Assembly: GCF_014645655.1 (NCBI RefSeq)
Contig: NZ_BMMD01000001.1
Coordinates: 152,229-216,228 of the forward strand
DNA: 64,000 nucleotides
Direction: 5' to 3'
Source: Agromyces bauzanensis
Lineage (GTDB): Bacteria; Actinomycetota; Actinomycetes; Actinomycetales; Microbacteriaceae
Shown piece after piece: positions 42,248 through 50,788 of this stretch. The translations under genes and the position numbers were made by a program. The notes under the pieces are model-generated. The model was given only the letters and a program-made list of their open reading frames with translations. It was not told the origin of the DNA and did not search any database. Within the stretch, counting starts at the first letter, position 1. Every line of letters starts with the position of its first letter.

Positions 42248-43483
42248 TCACCGCGAGCCGAGCCGCGCGAGCCGCGAGGATGCCTCGCCGAGCACGTCGC
42301 GGCGCTTGCAGAACGCGAACCGCACGAGGCTGCGATACGCGTGCTGCCGGTCGGCGTGCACGAAGGCCGACACCGGCACGCCGACGACCCCTGCCCGGTC
42401 GGGGAGCTCCCGGCACAGCACCGCACCGTCGTCGTAGCCGAGCGGAGCGGCGTCGGCGACGATGAAGTACCCGGCATCGGGCAGCGAGACGGTGAAGCCC
42501 GCCGCCTCGAGGCCGGCGGTCAGGACGTCGCGCTTGGCGCGGAGGGAGGCCGCAGCATCCTTGAAGACCGTATCGGGCAGGCCCAGTCCGGTGGCGATCG
42601 CCGGCTGGAACGGAGCGCCGTTCACGTAAGTGAGGTACTGCTTGACCGCGAGCACGCTCGTGACGAGGTGGGCCGGGGCGGTGAGCCAGCCGATCTTCCA
42701 GCCCGTGGTGGCGAAGGTCTTGCCGCCCGACGAGATCGAGATCGTGCGTTCGCGAGCGCCGGGAATCGCGGCGATCGGCCGGTGCGCCACGCCGAACGTG
42801 AGGTGCTCGTACACCTCGTCGGTGACGATGAGGGCATCGTGCCGCACCGCCAGTTCGACAATGCGTTCGAGCACGTCGTCGCCCAGCACGGCGCCCGTCG
42901 GGTTGTGCGGCGAGTTCACGAGGATGAGGCGCGTGCGATCGGTCACCGCCGCGTCGAGCTCGGCGAGGTCGACCCGCCAGTCGGGCCTGTGCTGCTCCGG
43001 AGGCCAGTGCAGCGGAACGGTGCGGTGCACGCCGCCGGCTCGGGCGATGAGCGCCGCGTACCCGTCGTAGGACGGCTCGAACGTCACGACCTCATCGCCC
43101 GTGTCGACGTGCGCGAGGATCGTCGCGGCCAGGGCCTCGGTGGCGCCGGCGGTCACGAGCACCTCGGATGCCGCGTCCACGTCGAGCCCGTACCACCTGG
43201 CCTGGTGCGCGGCGATCGCCTCGCGCAGCACGGGGGCGCCGATGCCCGGGGGATACTGGTTGACCCCGTCGGCGATGGCCTGCCGTGCCGCATCCAGCAC
43301 CTCGGCCGGTCCGTCTTCATCGGGGAAGCCCTGGCCGAGGTTGATGGCGCCCGTGCGCTGGGCGAGCGCGCTCATCTCGGCGAAGATGGTTGCCGCGATC
43401 GAGCCGTCGGCCGCGAGGAGCCCGGCGCCCGCGGCGGTGCGCTGCCAGGGGCGGAGGCCGGGTGCGGGGGAGAAGTCGCTCAC
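42248..43483 (-). CDS. Fold-type I PLP aminotransferase (kynurenine/methionine-type)
   Basis: A 411-residue class I/II aminotransferase. Signatures: INLGQGFPDEDGP near residue 50, the cofactor-ring Tyr/Asp region VNSPHNPTGAVL and TDEVYEHLTF, and the Schiff-base Lys in SSGGKTFATTGWKIGW (~240). The DGPAEVLDA start and overall form fit the KYAT/MtnE-like subgroup that uses 2-oxo-acid acceptors. GTG 43483 lies six bases after TACGGT on the minus strand; the open frame continues upstream without support. It is convergent with the nitrilase-family amidase. Confidence 0.9.
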   Translation of the reverse strand: MSDFSPAPGLRPWQRTAAGAGLLAADGSIAATIFAEMSALAQRTGAINLGQGFPDEDGPAEVLDAARQAIADGVNQYPPGIGAPVLREAIAAHQARWYGLDVDAASEVLVTAGATEALAATILAHVDTGDEVVTFEPSYDGYAALIARAGGVHRTVPLHWPPEQHRPDWRVDLAELDAAVTDRTRLILVNSPHNPTGAVLGDDVLERIVELAVRHDALIVTDEVYEHLTFGVAHRPIAAIPGARERTISISSGGKTFATTGWKIGWLTAPAHLVTSVLAVKQYLTYVNGAPFQPAIATGLGLPDTVFKDAAASLRAKRDVLTAGLEAAGFTVSLPDAGYFIVADAAPLGYDDGAVLCRELPDRAGVVGVPVSAFVHADRQHAYRSLVRFAFCKRRDVLGEASSRLARLGSR

Positions 43484-43489
43484 GCTCTC

Positions 43490-43495
43490 ACCGTA
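43490..43495 (-). promoter_or_regulatory. -10 hexamer TACGGT, leaderless start of the aminotransferase gene
   Basis: On the minus strand TACGGT is followed by GAGAGC and the GTG at 43483. This spacing decides the start. Inferred. Confidence 0.45.
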
Positions 43496-43650
43496 CGTCA
43501 GGCTGCGGCCGCTACGCTGGCGCAGGGGCGTGCTCGGGAGACATCCGTGTTCGGACGAATCACTGCTCGGGGATAGCCGGATCACAGACTTTGCCGATGC
43601 CGCACACAGCTTCGGGCTGGATGCTGGGCACCGACTTGGAAGGAGCAATC

Positions 43651-45270
43651 ATGACCGACACCACCGGCGGTCCTACCGGCGAGGCCCGGCAGGGCGACGT
43701 CGCCGAGACCGCTTCGACGAACCTGCCTGCCGGGGAGGCGGCCCAGCCGCAGCCCGCCGAGGCCCCCGCAGTGCCGCCCGCGGCCGAGGCTCCCGCAGCG
43801 CCTGCGGCGGCCCCCGCCACCGGCACCGTGTACCAACCCGGCCTGGCGCCGCAGCCGTACCACGCGCCGCAGTACGGGCATCCGGCAGCACCCGCGGCCG
43901 GCGAGACCCGGCCGATCTCGGGCGAGGTGCCGCCCGCCTTCGGCGGCCCGCGCCCCGGCGAGACGCAGCCCACCACGCCCCTGGCGGGTGTGCCGCCGTA
44001 CGGCGCCGCCCCCGGCGGCCCGGCCGTCGCCGGCGAACCGGCACCGAAGCCACGCCGCGTCGGACTCGGCGTGGCCGCGGCGATCGTCGCCGCCGCACTG
44101 ATCGGCGGCGCCTCGGGCGCGGGCATCACCGCGCTCGTCACGGCGAACGACTCGCCCGCATCGACCGGCGGCTCGGAATCCGCGCAGAACATCGTCGTGA
44201 ACGACACGGACTCGGTGAACCAGATCACGGCGGTCGCAGCGAAGGCGAGCCCGAGCGTCGTCACCATCTCGGTGTCGGGCAGTCAGGCCGGCGGCACGGG
44301 CTCGGGCATCATCCTCTCCGAGGACGGCTACGTGCTCACCAACACGCACGTCGTGACGCTCGACGGCGCGACGGGCGACCCCGTGATCAAGGTGGAGACG
44401 AGCGACGGGCGCCTGTACGACGCCGATCTCGTGGGCACCGATCCCCTCTCCGACCTCGCGGTCATCAAGCTCGTCGATGCGTCCGACCTCACGCCCCTCG
44501 AGTTCGCCGACTCCGACGAGCTCAACGTCGGCGACACGGCGATCGCCATCGGCGCGCCGCTCGGCCTCTCGGGCACGGTCACGAACGGCATCATCAGCGC
44601 ACTCAACCGGTCGATCGACGTGGCGTCGTCGGCCGCGCCCGAGACGCCCGACGACCAGGGTGACGGTGAGGGCGGGGGCGACGGCTCCGAGAGCCCGTTC
44701 GACTTCTTCTTCGACCTGCCCGACCCCGAGGGCGGCCAGTCGCAGCAGCCGTCGGCGGACGCCGGCCGGGTGTCGCTGCCGGTCATCCAGACTGATGCCG
44801 CGATCAACCCGGGCAACTCGGGCGGCGCGCTCGTCGACTCCGAGGGCCGGCTCATCGGCGTGAACGTGGCGATCCTGTCGACCGGCGGCTCCACCACGCA
44901 GGCGGGCAACATCGGCGTGGGCTTCGCGGTCCCGTCGAACCTCGCCGAGCGCATCGCCGACGAGATCATCGAGGACGGATCGGCGACGCACGGTCTCCTC
45001 GGCGCGACCGTGACGGCAGCCGAGTCCGACGAGACGAGCACCATCGTCGGCGCCCTCATCTCGGAGATGACCCCCGGCGGCGCGGCAGAGCAGGCCGGCC
45101 TCCAGGCGGGTGACGTGGTCACCGGGTTCAACGGGGTCCCGATCACCGACCAGACCGACCTCACCGCGCAGGTGCGCGCGCTGGCGGGCGGCGCCTCGGC
45201 CGAGATCACCTTCACGCGCGACGGCGAATCGCAGACGGTCGACGTCACGCTCGGCACCTTCGAGGGCTGA
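43651..45270 (+). CDS. HtrA/DegP-type trypsin-like serine protease with PDZ domain
   Basis: A 539-residue membrane-anchored S1C protease for envelope quality control. A ~130-residue Pro/Ala-rich cytoplasmic region (with QPYHAPQYG) leads to one membrane helix (~133-158, LGVAAAIVAAALIGGASGAG). The protease domain has the triad His in NTHVVT, Asp in LSDLAVIKL and Ser in NPGNSGGAL; a PDZ domain follows (GGAAEQAGLQAGDVVTGFNG). An unusual acidic insert with FDFFFDLPDPEGG lies in the loop before the catalytic Ser. GGAAGGAG precedes ATG 43651. Confidence 0.92.
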   Translation: MTDTTGGPTGEARQGDVAETASTNLPAGEAAQPQPAEAPAVPPAAEAPAAPAAAPATGTVYQPGLAPQPYHAPQYGHPAAPAAGETRPISGEVPPAFGGPRPGETQPTTPLAGVPPYGAAPGGPAVAGEPAPKPRRVGLGVAAAIVAAALIGGASGAGITALVTANDSPASTGGSESAQNIVVNDTDSVNQITAVAAKASPSVVTISVSGSQAGGTGSGIILSEDGYVLTNTHVVTLDGATGDPVIKVETSDGRLYDADLVGTDPLSDLAVIKLVDASDLTPLEFADSDELNVGDTAIAIGAPLGLSGTVTNGIISALNRSIDVASSAAPETPDDQGDGEGGGDGSESPFDFFFDLPDPEGGQSQQPSADAGRVSLPVIQTDAAINPGNSGGALVDSEGRLIGVNVAILSTGGSTTQAGNIGVGFAVPSNLAERIADEIIEDGSATHGLLGATVTAAESDETSTIVGALISEMTPGGAAEQAGLQAGDVVTGFNGVPITDQTDLTAQVRALAGGASAEITFTRDGESQTVDVTLGTFEG

Positions 45271-45297
45271 CCGGCCACGGCTGAGCGAGGCGAGGAG

Positions 45298-45322
45298 GGC
45301 CGGGGTCCGCAGGACCCCGGCC
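45298..45322 (+). terminator. Intrinsic terminator after the HtrA gene
   Basis: GGCCGGGGTCC (45298-45308) and GGACCCCGGCC (45312-45322) are exact complements around GCA. A pyrimidine-rich TCCTCCTCT follows. It separates the protease gene from the envelope-polymer genes. Confidence 0.7.
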
Positions 45323-45379
45323 TCCTCCTCTGCGAAGGGCGTGGCTGCTAGGCTCGATCGACCCGAGCGAGTGAGGAAC

Positions 45380-46435
45380 ATGCCCGACCAGCACCACCAG
45401 GCGACACCGTCGTCGCTCGTCGGTGTCTCCTATGTCATGCCCGTGCTGAACGACGTCACCCACGTGCGCGCGGCCGTCGAGTCGATTCTCGCGCAGGACT
45501 ACGACGGTCCCGTGGAGGTGCTCATCGCCCTCGGCCCGTCCATCGACGGCACGGCCGAGCTCGTCGCCGACCTCGCCGAGCGGCATCCCGACGTGCGCGT
45601 GCTCGAGAACGAGGTCGGGTCGACGCCCGCCGGGCTCAACATCGGCATCCGCGCCGCGCGGCATCCCGTCGTCGTGCGCGTCGACTCGCACTCGATGCTG
45701 CCCACCGACTACGCGCGCATCGCCGTCGAGACCCTCGAGCGCACGGGCGCCGACAACGTCGGCGGCATCATGGACGCCAGGGGCGAGACGTCGTTCGAGC
45801 GGGCCGTGGCCCTCGCCTACACCACCAGGGTGGGCCTCGGCGGTTCGGCGTTCCATGTCGGCGGAGCCGAGGGCCCCGCCGACACCGTCTACCTCGGCGT
45901 GTTCCGGCGGAGCGCGCTGGAGCGCGTCGGCCTCTTCGACGAGACGATCAAGCGCGGGCAGGACTGGGAGCTCAACCGGCGTCTCCGCGAGACCGGTGGC
46001 ACCGTCTGGTTCACGCCGGCGCTCGGCGTCACGTACCGGCCCCGTTCCACGGTCGAGCGGCTCGCGCGCCAGATGTTCTCGACGGGCCTCTGGCGCGGTG
46101 AGCTCGCGCGGCGCTTCCCGGCCTCGAACGGGCTGCGGTACTTCGTGCCGCCGGTCATGGTCCTCGGTGTCCTCCTCGGCATCCTCGTCGGCATCGGCGG
46201 CATCGTGCAGGCCGCGATGGACTTCGCGCCGTGGCTCCTCGTCGGGTTCGCGGTACCGGCCGTCTACGCCCTGTTCGTCGTCGTCGCGACGTTCGTGTAC
46301 GCCCGCGGTCGCGGCGCGCGCACGGCCGCGTGGTTTCTCGTAGTGTTGCCCTGCATACACGTGTCGTGGGGGATCGGCTTCGTGCTCGGCTACCTCTCGC
46401 TCACGAGCAACATCGCAAAGCACACGGGAAGGTGA
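45380..46435 (+). CDS. GT2 family glycosyltransferase with C-terminal membrane helices
   Basis: A 351-residue inverting glycosyltransferase. The GT-A fold begins VGVSYVMPVLNDVTHVRAAV; nucleotide-sugar binding is at VRVDSHSM (DxD equivalent, ~95) and the acceptor-site ED-like motif is RGQDWELNRRL (~195). Three C-terminal helices (from RYFVPPVMVLGVLLGILVG onward) anchor it to the membrane. It resembles ExoA-type enzymes that extend lipid-linked glycans. ATG 45380 follows GTGAGGAA. First gene of a tight run with the CDP-alcohol transferase (5 bp gap) and a second GT2. Confidence 0.88.
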   Translation: MPDQHHQATPSSLVGVSYVMPVLNDVTHVRAAVESILAQDYDGPVEVLIALGPSIDGTAELVADLAERHPDVRVLENEVGSTPAGLNIGIRAARHPVVVRVDSHSMLPTDYARIAVETLERTGADNVGGIMDARGETSFERAVALAYTTRVGLGGSAFHVGGAEGPADTVYLGVFRRSALERVGLFDETIKRGQDWELNRRLRETGGTVWFTPALGVTYRPRSTVERLARQMFSTGLWRGELARRFPASNGLRYFVPPVMVLGVLLGILVGIGGIVQAAMDFAPWLLVGFAVPAVYALFVVVATFVYARGRGARTAAWFLVVLPCIHVSWGIGFVLGYLSLTSNIAKHTGR

Positions 46436-46440
46436 CGCGG

Positions 46441-47253
46441 ATGTCCCAAGCCGGTCAGGCCGCGGCCAGGCCCACGTCGATCGCCGAGCTCCGCGCGGTC
46501 ACGCAGCCGCCCGAGGTGCGGGGCCGCCGCAACGCCGAGCACTGGACGGCCTCGCTCTACCTCCGCAACCTCTCGCCGTACCTCACGTGGCTGCTCCTGA
46601 ACACGTCGATCTCGGCGAACGGCGTCACGGGCCTCATGATCCTGGTGGGCTGGTCGACCGCCGCCGCCCTGCTCATCCCCGGTGTCTGGGGCGCGCTCCT
46701 GGCCGTGGTGCTCGGACAGCTGCAGATGCTCGTCGACTGCTCGGACGGCGAGGTCGCCCGCTGGCGCCGCACGTCGTCGCCGGCCGGCGTGTTCCTCGAC
46801 AAGGTCGGGCACTACACGACCGAGGCGCTCATCCCGCTCGCGCTCGGCATCCGCGCGGCCGCATACCCCGTCGAGCTCCCCGCCGACTTCCTCTGGACGA
46901 CCATCGCGGCGCTGCTCGCCCTCGTCATCGTGCTGAACAAGGCGCTCAACGACATGGTGCACGTGGCCCGCGCCAACGCGGGGCTGCCGAAGCTCGCCGA
47001 CACCCACGGCGAGACCGCGCCCCGCGGCGGGCTCATCGCGAAGCTGCGCAAGGCCGCCCGATTCGTGCCGTTCCACCGCCTGTACCACTCCGTCGAGCTC
47101 ACGCTCATCGTGTTCGCCGCCGCGCTCGTCGGCCTCGTCGCGGGCCAGCCGCTCGTCGATCGCATCGTGGTCGTGGCGCTCCTGCCGCTCGCTGCGCTCT
47201 CCCTGGTCGGTCACTTCATCGCGATCATGGCGTCCCGCCGTGTCCGCGCCTGA
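46441..47253 (+). CDS. CDP-alcohol phosphatidyltransferase family membrane enzyme
   Basis: A 270-residue enzyme with about six membrane helices. The family motif is D-G-x2-A-R-x8-G-x3-D-x3-D; here it reads DGEVARWRRTSSPAGVFLDK followed by VGH, so the last Asp is His. The preceding LVDCSDG supplies the first Asp. Family members move a phosphoalcohol from a CDP-alcohol to an acceptor alcohol; the substitution may alter metal use or just mark a subfamily. GGGAAGG precedes the ATG. It sits between two GT2 genes, pointing to phosphopolyol or lipid-anchor chemistry in an envelope polymer. Confidence 0.85.
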   Translation: MSQAGQAAARPTSIAELRAVTQPPEVRGRRNAEHWTASLYLRNLSPYLTWLLLNTSISANGVTGLMILVGWSTAAALLIPGVWGALLAVVLGQLQMLVDCSDGEVARWRRTSSPAGVFLDKVGHYTTEALIPLALGIRAAAYPVELPADFLWTTIAALLALVIVLNKALNDMVHVARANAGLPKLADTHGETAPRGGLIAKLRKAARFVPFHRLYHSVELTLIVFAAALVGLVAGQPLVDRIVVVALLPLAALSLVGHFIAIMASRRVRA

Positions 47254-48184
47254 CGCGCCGGTGCCTGAGCCTGCCGAAGGGGCGTCCGCTTCGACGGGCT
47301 CAGCGAACCTTCCGCGCGTCGGCGTGGTCGTGCTCACGATGGGCACCCGGCCCGTCGACCTGGCACGCGGCATCCGGAGCGTGCTCGACCAGGAGGACGT
47401 GACGGTCGACGTCGTGTGCGTGGGCAACGGGTGGAACCCCGCGAGTGCTGTTCCGCCGCTTCCCGCCGAGGTGAAGACGCTGCACCTGCCCGAGAACCTC
47501 GGCATCCCCGCCGGCCGGAACCGCGGCGTGCCCGAGATCGCGGGCGACGTGCTCTTCTTCCTCGACGACGACGCGTTCCTGCCGAGCCCCCGGTTCCTGG
47601 CCGACGGATGCCGCCTCCTTGCGGCCCGGCCCCAGATCGGGCTCATCCAGCCCCGCGTCGTCGACCCGGCCGGCCGGGTCTCGCCACGCCGGTGGATCCC
47701 GCGGATCCGGAAGGGCGACCCCGCGCACTCGAGCAGCGTGTTCTCGTGCTGGGAGGGCGCGGTGCTCATGCCGCGTGCGGTGTTCGATGCCACGGGCGGG
47801 TGGGCCGATCCGTTCTTCTACGCGCACGAGGGCATCGAACTCGCGTGGCGGGTCTGGGACACCGGCCACGTCGCCTGGTATGCGGGCGACCTCGAGGCGG
47901 GGCATCCGGTGATCGATCCGGCCCGCCACGCGTACTATCACCGGCTGAACGCGCGGAATCGCGTGTGGCTCGCCCGCCGCAACCTGCCCGCCCTGCTCGT
48001 GCCGCTGTACGTGGGCTCGTGGACGGTGATCCAGGTGCTGCGCTGGGCGCGGAACCCGTCGGCCCTGCGCGCCTGGTTCGGCGGTTGGCGCGCGGGCTGG
48101 GGGGAGGACGCGGAGGAGCGTCGTCCCATCCGGTGGCGCACGGTGTGGCGCATGACGCTGGCCGGGCGACCGCCCGTGGTCTGA
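47240..48184 (+). CDS. GT2 family glycosyltransferase
   Basis: A 314-residue rhamnosyl-type glycosyltransferase. Motifs: VGVVVLTMGTRPVDLARGI (start of the fold, ~27), ENLGIPAGRNRGV, FFLDDDAFL (DxD, ~110) and the Trp-rich acceptor region FYAHEGIELAWRVW (ED-like). The Tyr/His-rich YYHRLNARNRVWLARRN resembles Streptomyces and mycobacterial rhamnosyltransferases. Its GTG overlaps the preceding gene by 14 bp. The first ~25 residues (PVPEPAEGASASTGSANLP) are encoded by a palindromic repeat at 47265-47303, an added N-terminal tail. Confidence 0.88.
   Translation: MSAPDAPVPEPAEGASASTGSANLPRVGVVVLTMGTRPVDLARGIRSVLDQEDVTVDVVCVGNGWNPASAVPPLPAEVKTLHLPENLGIPAGRNRGVPEIAGDVLFFLDDDAFLPSPRFLADGCRLLAARPQIGLIQPRVVDPAGRVSPRRWIPRIRKGDPAHSSSVFSCWEGAVLMPRAVFDATGGWADPFFYAHEGIELAWRVWDTGHVAWYAGDLEAGHPVIDPARHAYYHRLNARNRVWLARRNLPALLVPLYVGSWTVIQVLRWARNPSALRAWFGGWRAGWGEDAEERRPIRWRTVWRMTLAGRPPVV
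47265..47303. repeat. REP-like palindrome translated within the glycosyltransferase
   Basis: CTGAGCCTGCCGAAG (47265-47279) and CTTCGACGGGCTCAG (47289-47303) are complements at 13 of 15 positions around nine bases. This CTGAGCC/CTTCGAC element is a repeat I know to be scattered through many actinobacterial genomes, usually between genes. Here it lies inside the reading frame near its start. Confidence 0.65.
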
Positions 48185-48283
48185 CCCGCGCGCGGCACGC
48201 CCGCGCCTGGTGCGATGCGTAACGATCGGCTCTCGGTCGGCCCCGGCGGCCACCCCCGGGACATCCGGCGTTCACCCGCTCGT

Positions 48284-48289
48284 TACCCT
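48284..48289 (+). promoter_or_regulatory. -10 hexamer TACCCT, leaderless start of the polymerase gene
   Basis: TACCCT is followed by six bases and the GTG at 48296. Inferred from spacing. Confidence 0.45.
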
Positions 48290-48295
48290 TGGACG

Positions 48296-49591
48296 GTGAG
48301 ATTTCGCAGGGACGCCCAGCGCGCCGTCAAGCTGGCCAAAGACATCATGCAGTCGCGGCGAGGCCAGCGGGAGCTGCTCGCCCGGCTCGCGGAACTGCCT
48401 CCGCTCGAGCCGCACCGGTACCGCATCGGGGTGTACTTCGCCGACGGCCGGGTCAACCTCTACCAGCTGCGTCAGTGGTACAAGCCGCTCGCCGAGCTCG
48501 CGCAGACGTACCCCGTGCTCATCCTCAGCCGTACCTCGGGCGCGGCGCTCGCGCTCCTCGACGAATCCCCACTGCCGGTCGCCTACGTGCGGCGGGTCGT
48601 CGACCTCGAGCAGGTGATCCACGACCAGGACCTGCACGTCGTGTTCTACGTGAACCAGAACGCGAAGAACTTCCAGATGATGCGCTACGGGCGTCGCTGG
48701 CACGTGTTCATCAACCACGGCGAGTCCGACAAGATGTACATGACCACGAACCAGTTCAAGGCGTACGACTACGCACTCATCGCGGGCGACGCGGCACGCG
48801 CGAGGCTCGAGAAGGTGCTGTGGGACTACGACTTCGACAAGCGGGCCATCCCCATAGGACGACCGCAGGCCGACCACTACCTCGACGGAACGTCGCTGCC
48901 CTACACGCCCGACGAGCGCGACGTCGTGCTGTACGCGCCCACCTGGGAGGGTGATCGCGGGGCGGCCGCCTACGGCTCGATCACCTCGCACGGCGTCCAG
49001 CTCGTGCGCGGGCTCCTCGCCACGGGTCGGCACCGCATGATCTACCGGCCGCACCCGCGGTCGGGCATCGGCGACCACGCGTACGGCGCGGCGAATCGCG
49101 AGATCATCGCGGCCATCGCCGCGGCCAATGCCGCCGACCCGACGGCGCAGCACGTCTACGACGACGGTCCGTCGCTCGGCTGGCAGTTGGCGGCGGCGGA
49201 TGTCGCGATCGTCGACATCTCGGCGATGGTGTACGACCGGCTCGCGGCCGGCAAGCAGCTGCTCATCACCCGGCCCGCGAATCCCGAGGCCCAGATCGAC
49301 ACGGGCGGGTACCTGCAGGCCTGCGAGTGGCTCGAGGCGACGGATGCCGCGTCGATGGTCGCCCGCGTCGACGAGGTCGCCCACGACGCGGCGGCGCTCG
49401 AACGGCTCGGCATCTGGGTCGAGCGGTACTTCGGCGACACCACCCCCGGCGTCACGACGAAGCGGTTCCACGACGCCGTCGACCACCTCATGGCCGAGTG
49501 GGAGCGCTTCGCGACGCTGCACGCGGGCGAGGAGGAGGTCGACGAGTTCGAGGAGGAGGACGAAGACGAGGCGGAGACGCTCGGCGCCTAG
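48296..49591 (+). CDS. CDP-glycerol glycerophosphotransferase (TagF/TagB-like)
   Basis: A 431-residue GT-B protein of the glycerophosphotransferase family that builds teichoic-acid-like polyol-phosphate chains. Typical motifs: VFINHGESDKMYM (the acceptor-side HGxxxK region), GRPQADHYL, YAPTWEGDRG (YAPTWR-like) and RPHPRSGIGD, with DISAMVYDRLAAGKQLLIT (SDISS-like) near the end. The C terminus is strongly acidic (EEEVDEFEEEDEDE). GTG 48296 lies six bases after TACCCT. It follows the GT2/CDP-alcohol run in the same direction and probably belongs to the same pathway. Its stop overlaps the convergent EcsC gene by four bases. Confidence 0.85.
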   Translation: MRFRRDAQRAVKLAKDIMQSRRGQRELLARLAELPPLEPHRYRIGVYFADGRVNLYQLRQWYKPLAELAQTYPVLILSRTSGAALALLDESPLPVAYVRRVVDLEQVIHDQDLHVVFYVNQNAKNFQMMRYGRRWHVFINHGESDKMYMTTNQFKAYDYALIAGDAARARLEKVLWDYDFDKRAIPIGRPQADHYLDGTSLPYTPDERDVVLYAPTWEGDRGAAAYGSITSHGVQLVRGLLATGRHRMIYRPHPRSGIGDHAYGAANREIIAAIAAANAADPTAQHVYDDGPSLGWQLAAADVAIVDISAMVYDRLAAGKQLLITRPANPEAQIDTGGYLQACEWLEATDAASMVARVDEVAHDAAALERLGIWVERYFGDTTPGVTTKRFHDAVDHLMAEWERFATLHAGEEEVDEFEEEDEDEAETLGA

Positions 49592-50598
49592 CCGCGCGTG
49601 GCTTCGGGGTCCTTGGGGTCGCGGGCGTCCTCGGCGACTTCCGTGCGGTCCGCAGCATCGATGGCCGCCTGTGGCTCCGATCGACCCCGTCCGCGCACCG
49701 CCCGCGCTGCCGCGGCGCGCAGCCCGCGGCTCGAGCTCACGGCGAATCCGCCGAGCGCGAGGCCGGCCCGAGACATCCGGAGGGCCGCGGTCTTCACCAT
49801 CGAGTCGTCGCCACGCGGCTCGAGATCGGGCCGGAGCAGGGCGGGCGGCGCCCCGAACGCCAGGCGGGACTGCTGCAGCACCTTGCGGCCGAGCAGGTGG
49901 TTCCCGGCCCCGCCGATGGCCGCGCCGATGCCGAACGGGATGGCCTTGCCGATGACGCCGACGCCACCGCGCACGGCGAACTGCCGGATGAAGACGGTGC
50001 GCAGTCGGTCGACCACGGTGCCCATGACGGCTTTCGGCATGCTGTTCGTGACGAGCTCGCCCCAGTAGGCGCTGCGGGCCACGCCTTGCCCGGTCGCCTG
50101 CGCCGCGAGCTGGCGCACGAGGTCGATGCCCTCGCGGCCGAGCATGAGGGTCATCACGAGGGCGCGGGCCCGCTCGGGGTTCTCCACGGCGATGCCGTGC
50201 ACCTCGGCCACCGATTGCGCGAACAGCGCCGTGGCCTCGAGGAAGCCGGCGGTCTCGACGCTGGAGAGCGCGAGCGTGACGCCAGTGCCGATGCCGGGGA
50301 TGACCGCGGTCGCACCTACCGTGACGCCGCCCGTCGTGACCGCGGCGAGGTAGCGGCGTTCCAGGATGCGCACGATCTGGTCGGGGGTGGCGTTCGGAAA
50401 CCGACGGCGGATGCCGCGGAGGTGCGCCACGACGACCGGACGCTGGATCGACAGCACGGCATCGATGCCGCGCTCGACGCCGTGCGCTCGGCCGAGGTCG
50501 GCCTGGGCGCCATCGGGGCCGCCGGGCGTGTTCTCGGGCTCGCTCTCGCGCGGAGCGCTCGGGCCCATCGAGGTGATCTTGTGCACGCGTTCGGTCAT
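49588..50598 (-). CDS. EcsC family protein
   Basis: A 336-residue protein with the EcsC domain over residues ~50-230. Glycine-rich hydrophobic hairpins are visible (GGVTVGATAVIPGIGTGVTL and GGVGVIGKAIPFGIGAAIGG), which probably insert into the membrane. The N and C termini are charged and disordered. EcsC proteins accompany some ABC exporters; function is unclear. ATG 50598 has TACGAT nine bases upstream on the minus strand. It interrupts the envelope-polymer genes in the opposite direction. Confidence 0.82.
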   Translation of the reverse strand: MTERVHKITSMGPSAPRESEPENTPGGPDGAQADLGRAHGVERGIDAVLSIQRPVVVAHLRGIRRRFPNATPDQIVRILERRYLAAVTTGGVTVGATAVIPGIGTGVTLALSSVETAGFLEATALFAQSVAEVHGIAVENPERARALVMTLMLGREGIDLVRQLAAQATGQGVARSAYWGELVTNSMPKAVMGTVVDRLRTVFIRQFAVRGGVGVIGKAIPFGIGAAIGGAGNHLLGRKVLQQSRLAFGAPPALLRPDLEPRGDDSMVKTAALRMSRAGLALGGFAVSSSRGLRAAAARAVRGRGRSEPQAAIDAADRTEVAEDARDPKDPEATRG

Positions 50599-50788
50599 GG
50601 TGTCTCGATCGTAAGCGCCGAAGCCGAGCGGATGCCGGGGGTTGCATCGAGACGCTGGAGTTCCACGGTCGCGGGCGAGGGGGTCACGACTCGTCCTCCA
50701 CAGGCCGATGGGCCGAGCAGTTGTCCACAGGCGAATTCCCTGATCAAGGGGTATTTCAAATGTCGGTGGGTCATGATCGAATGAAATC

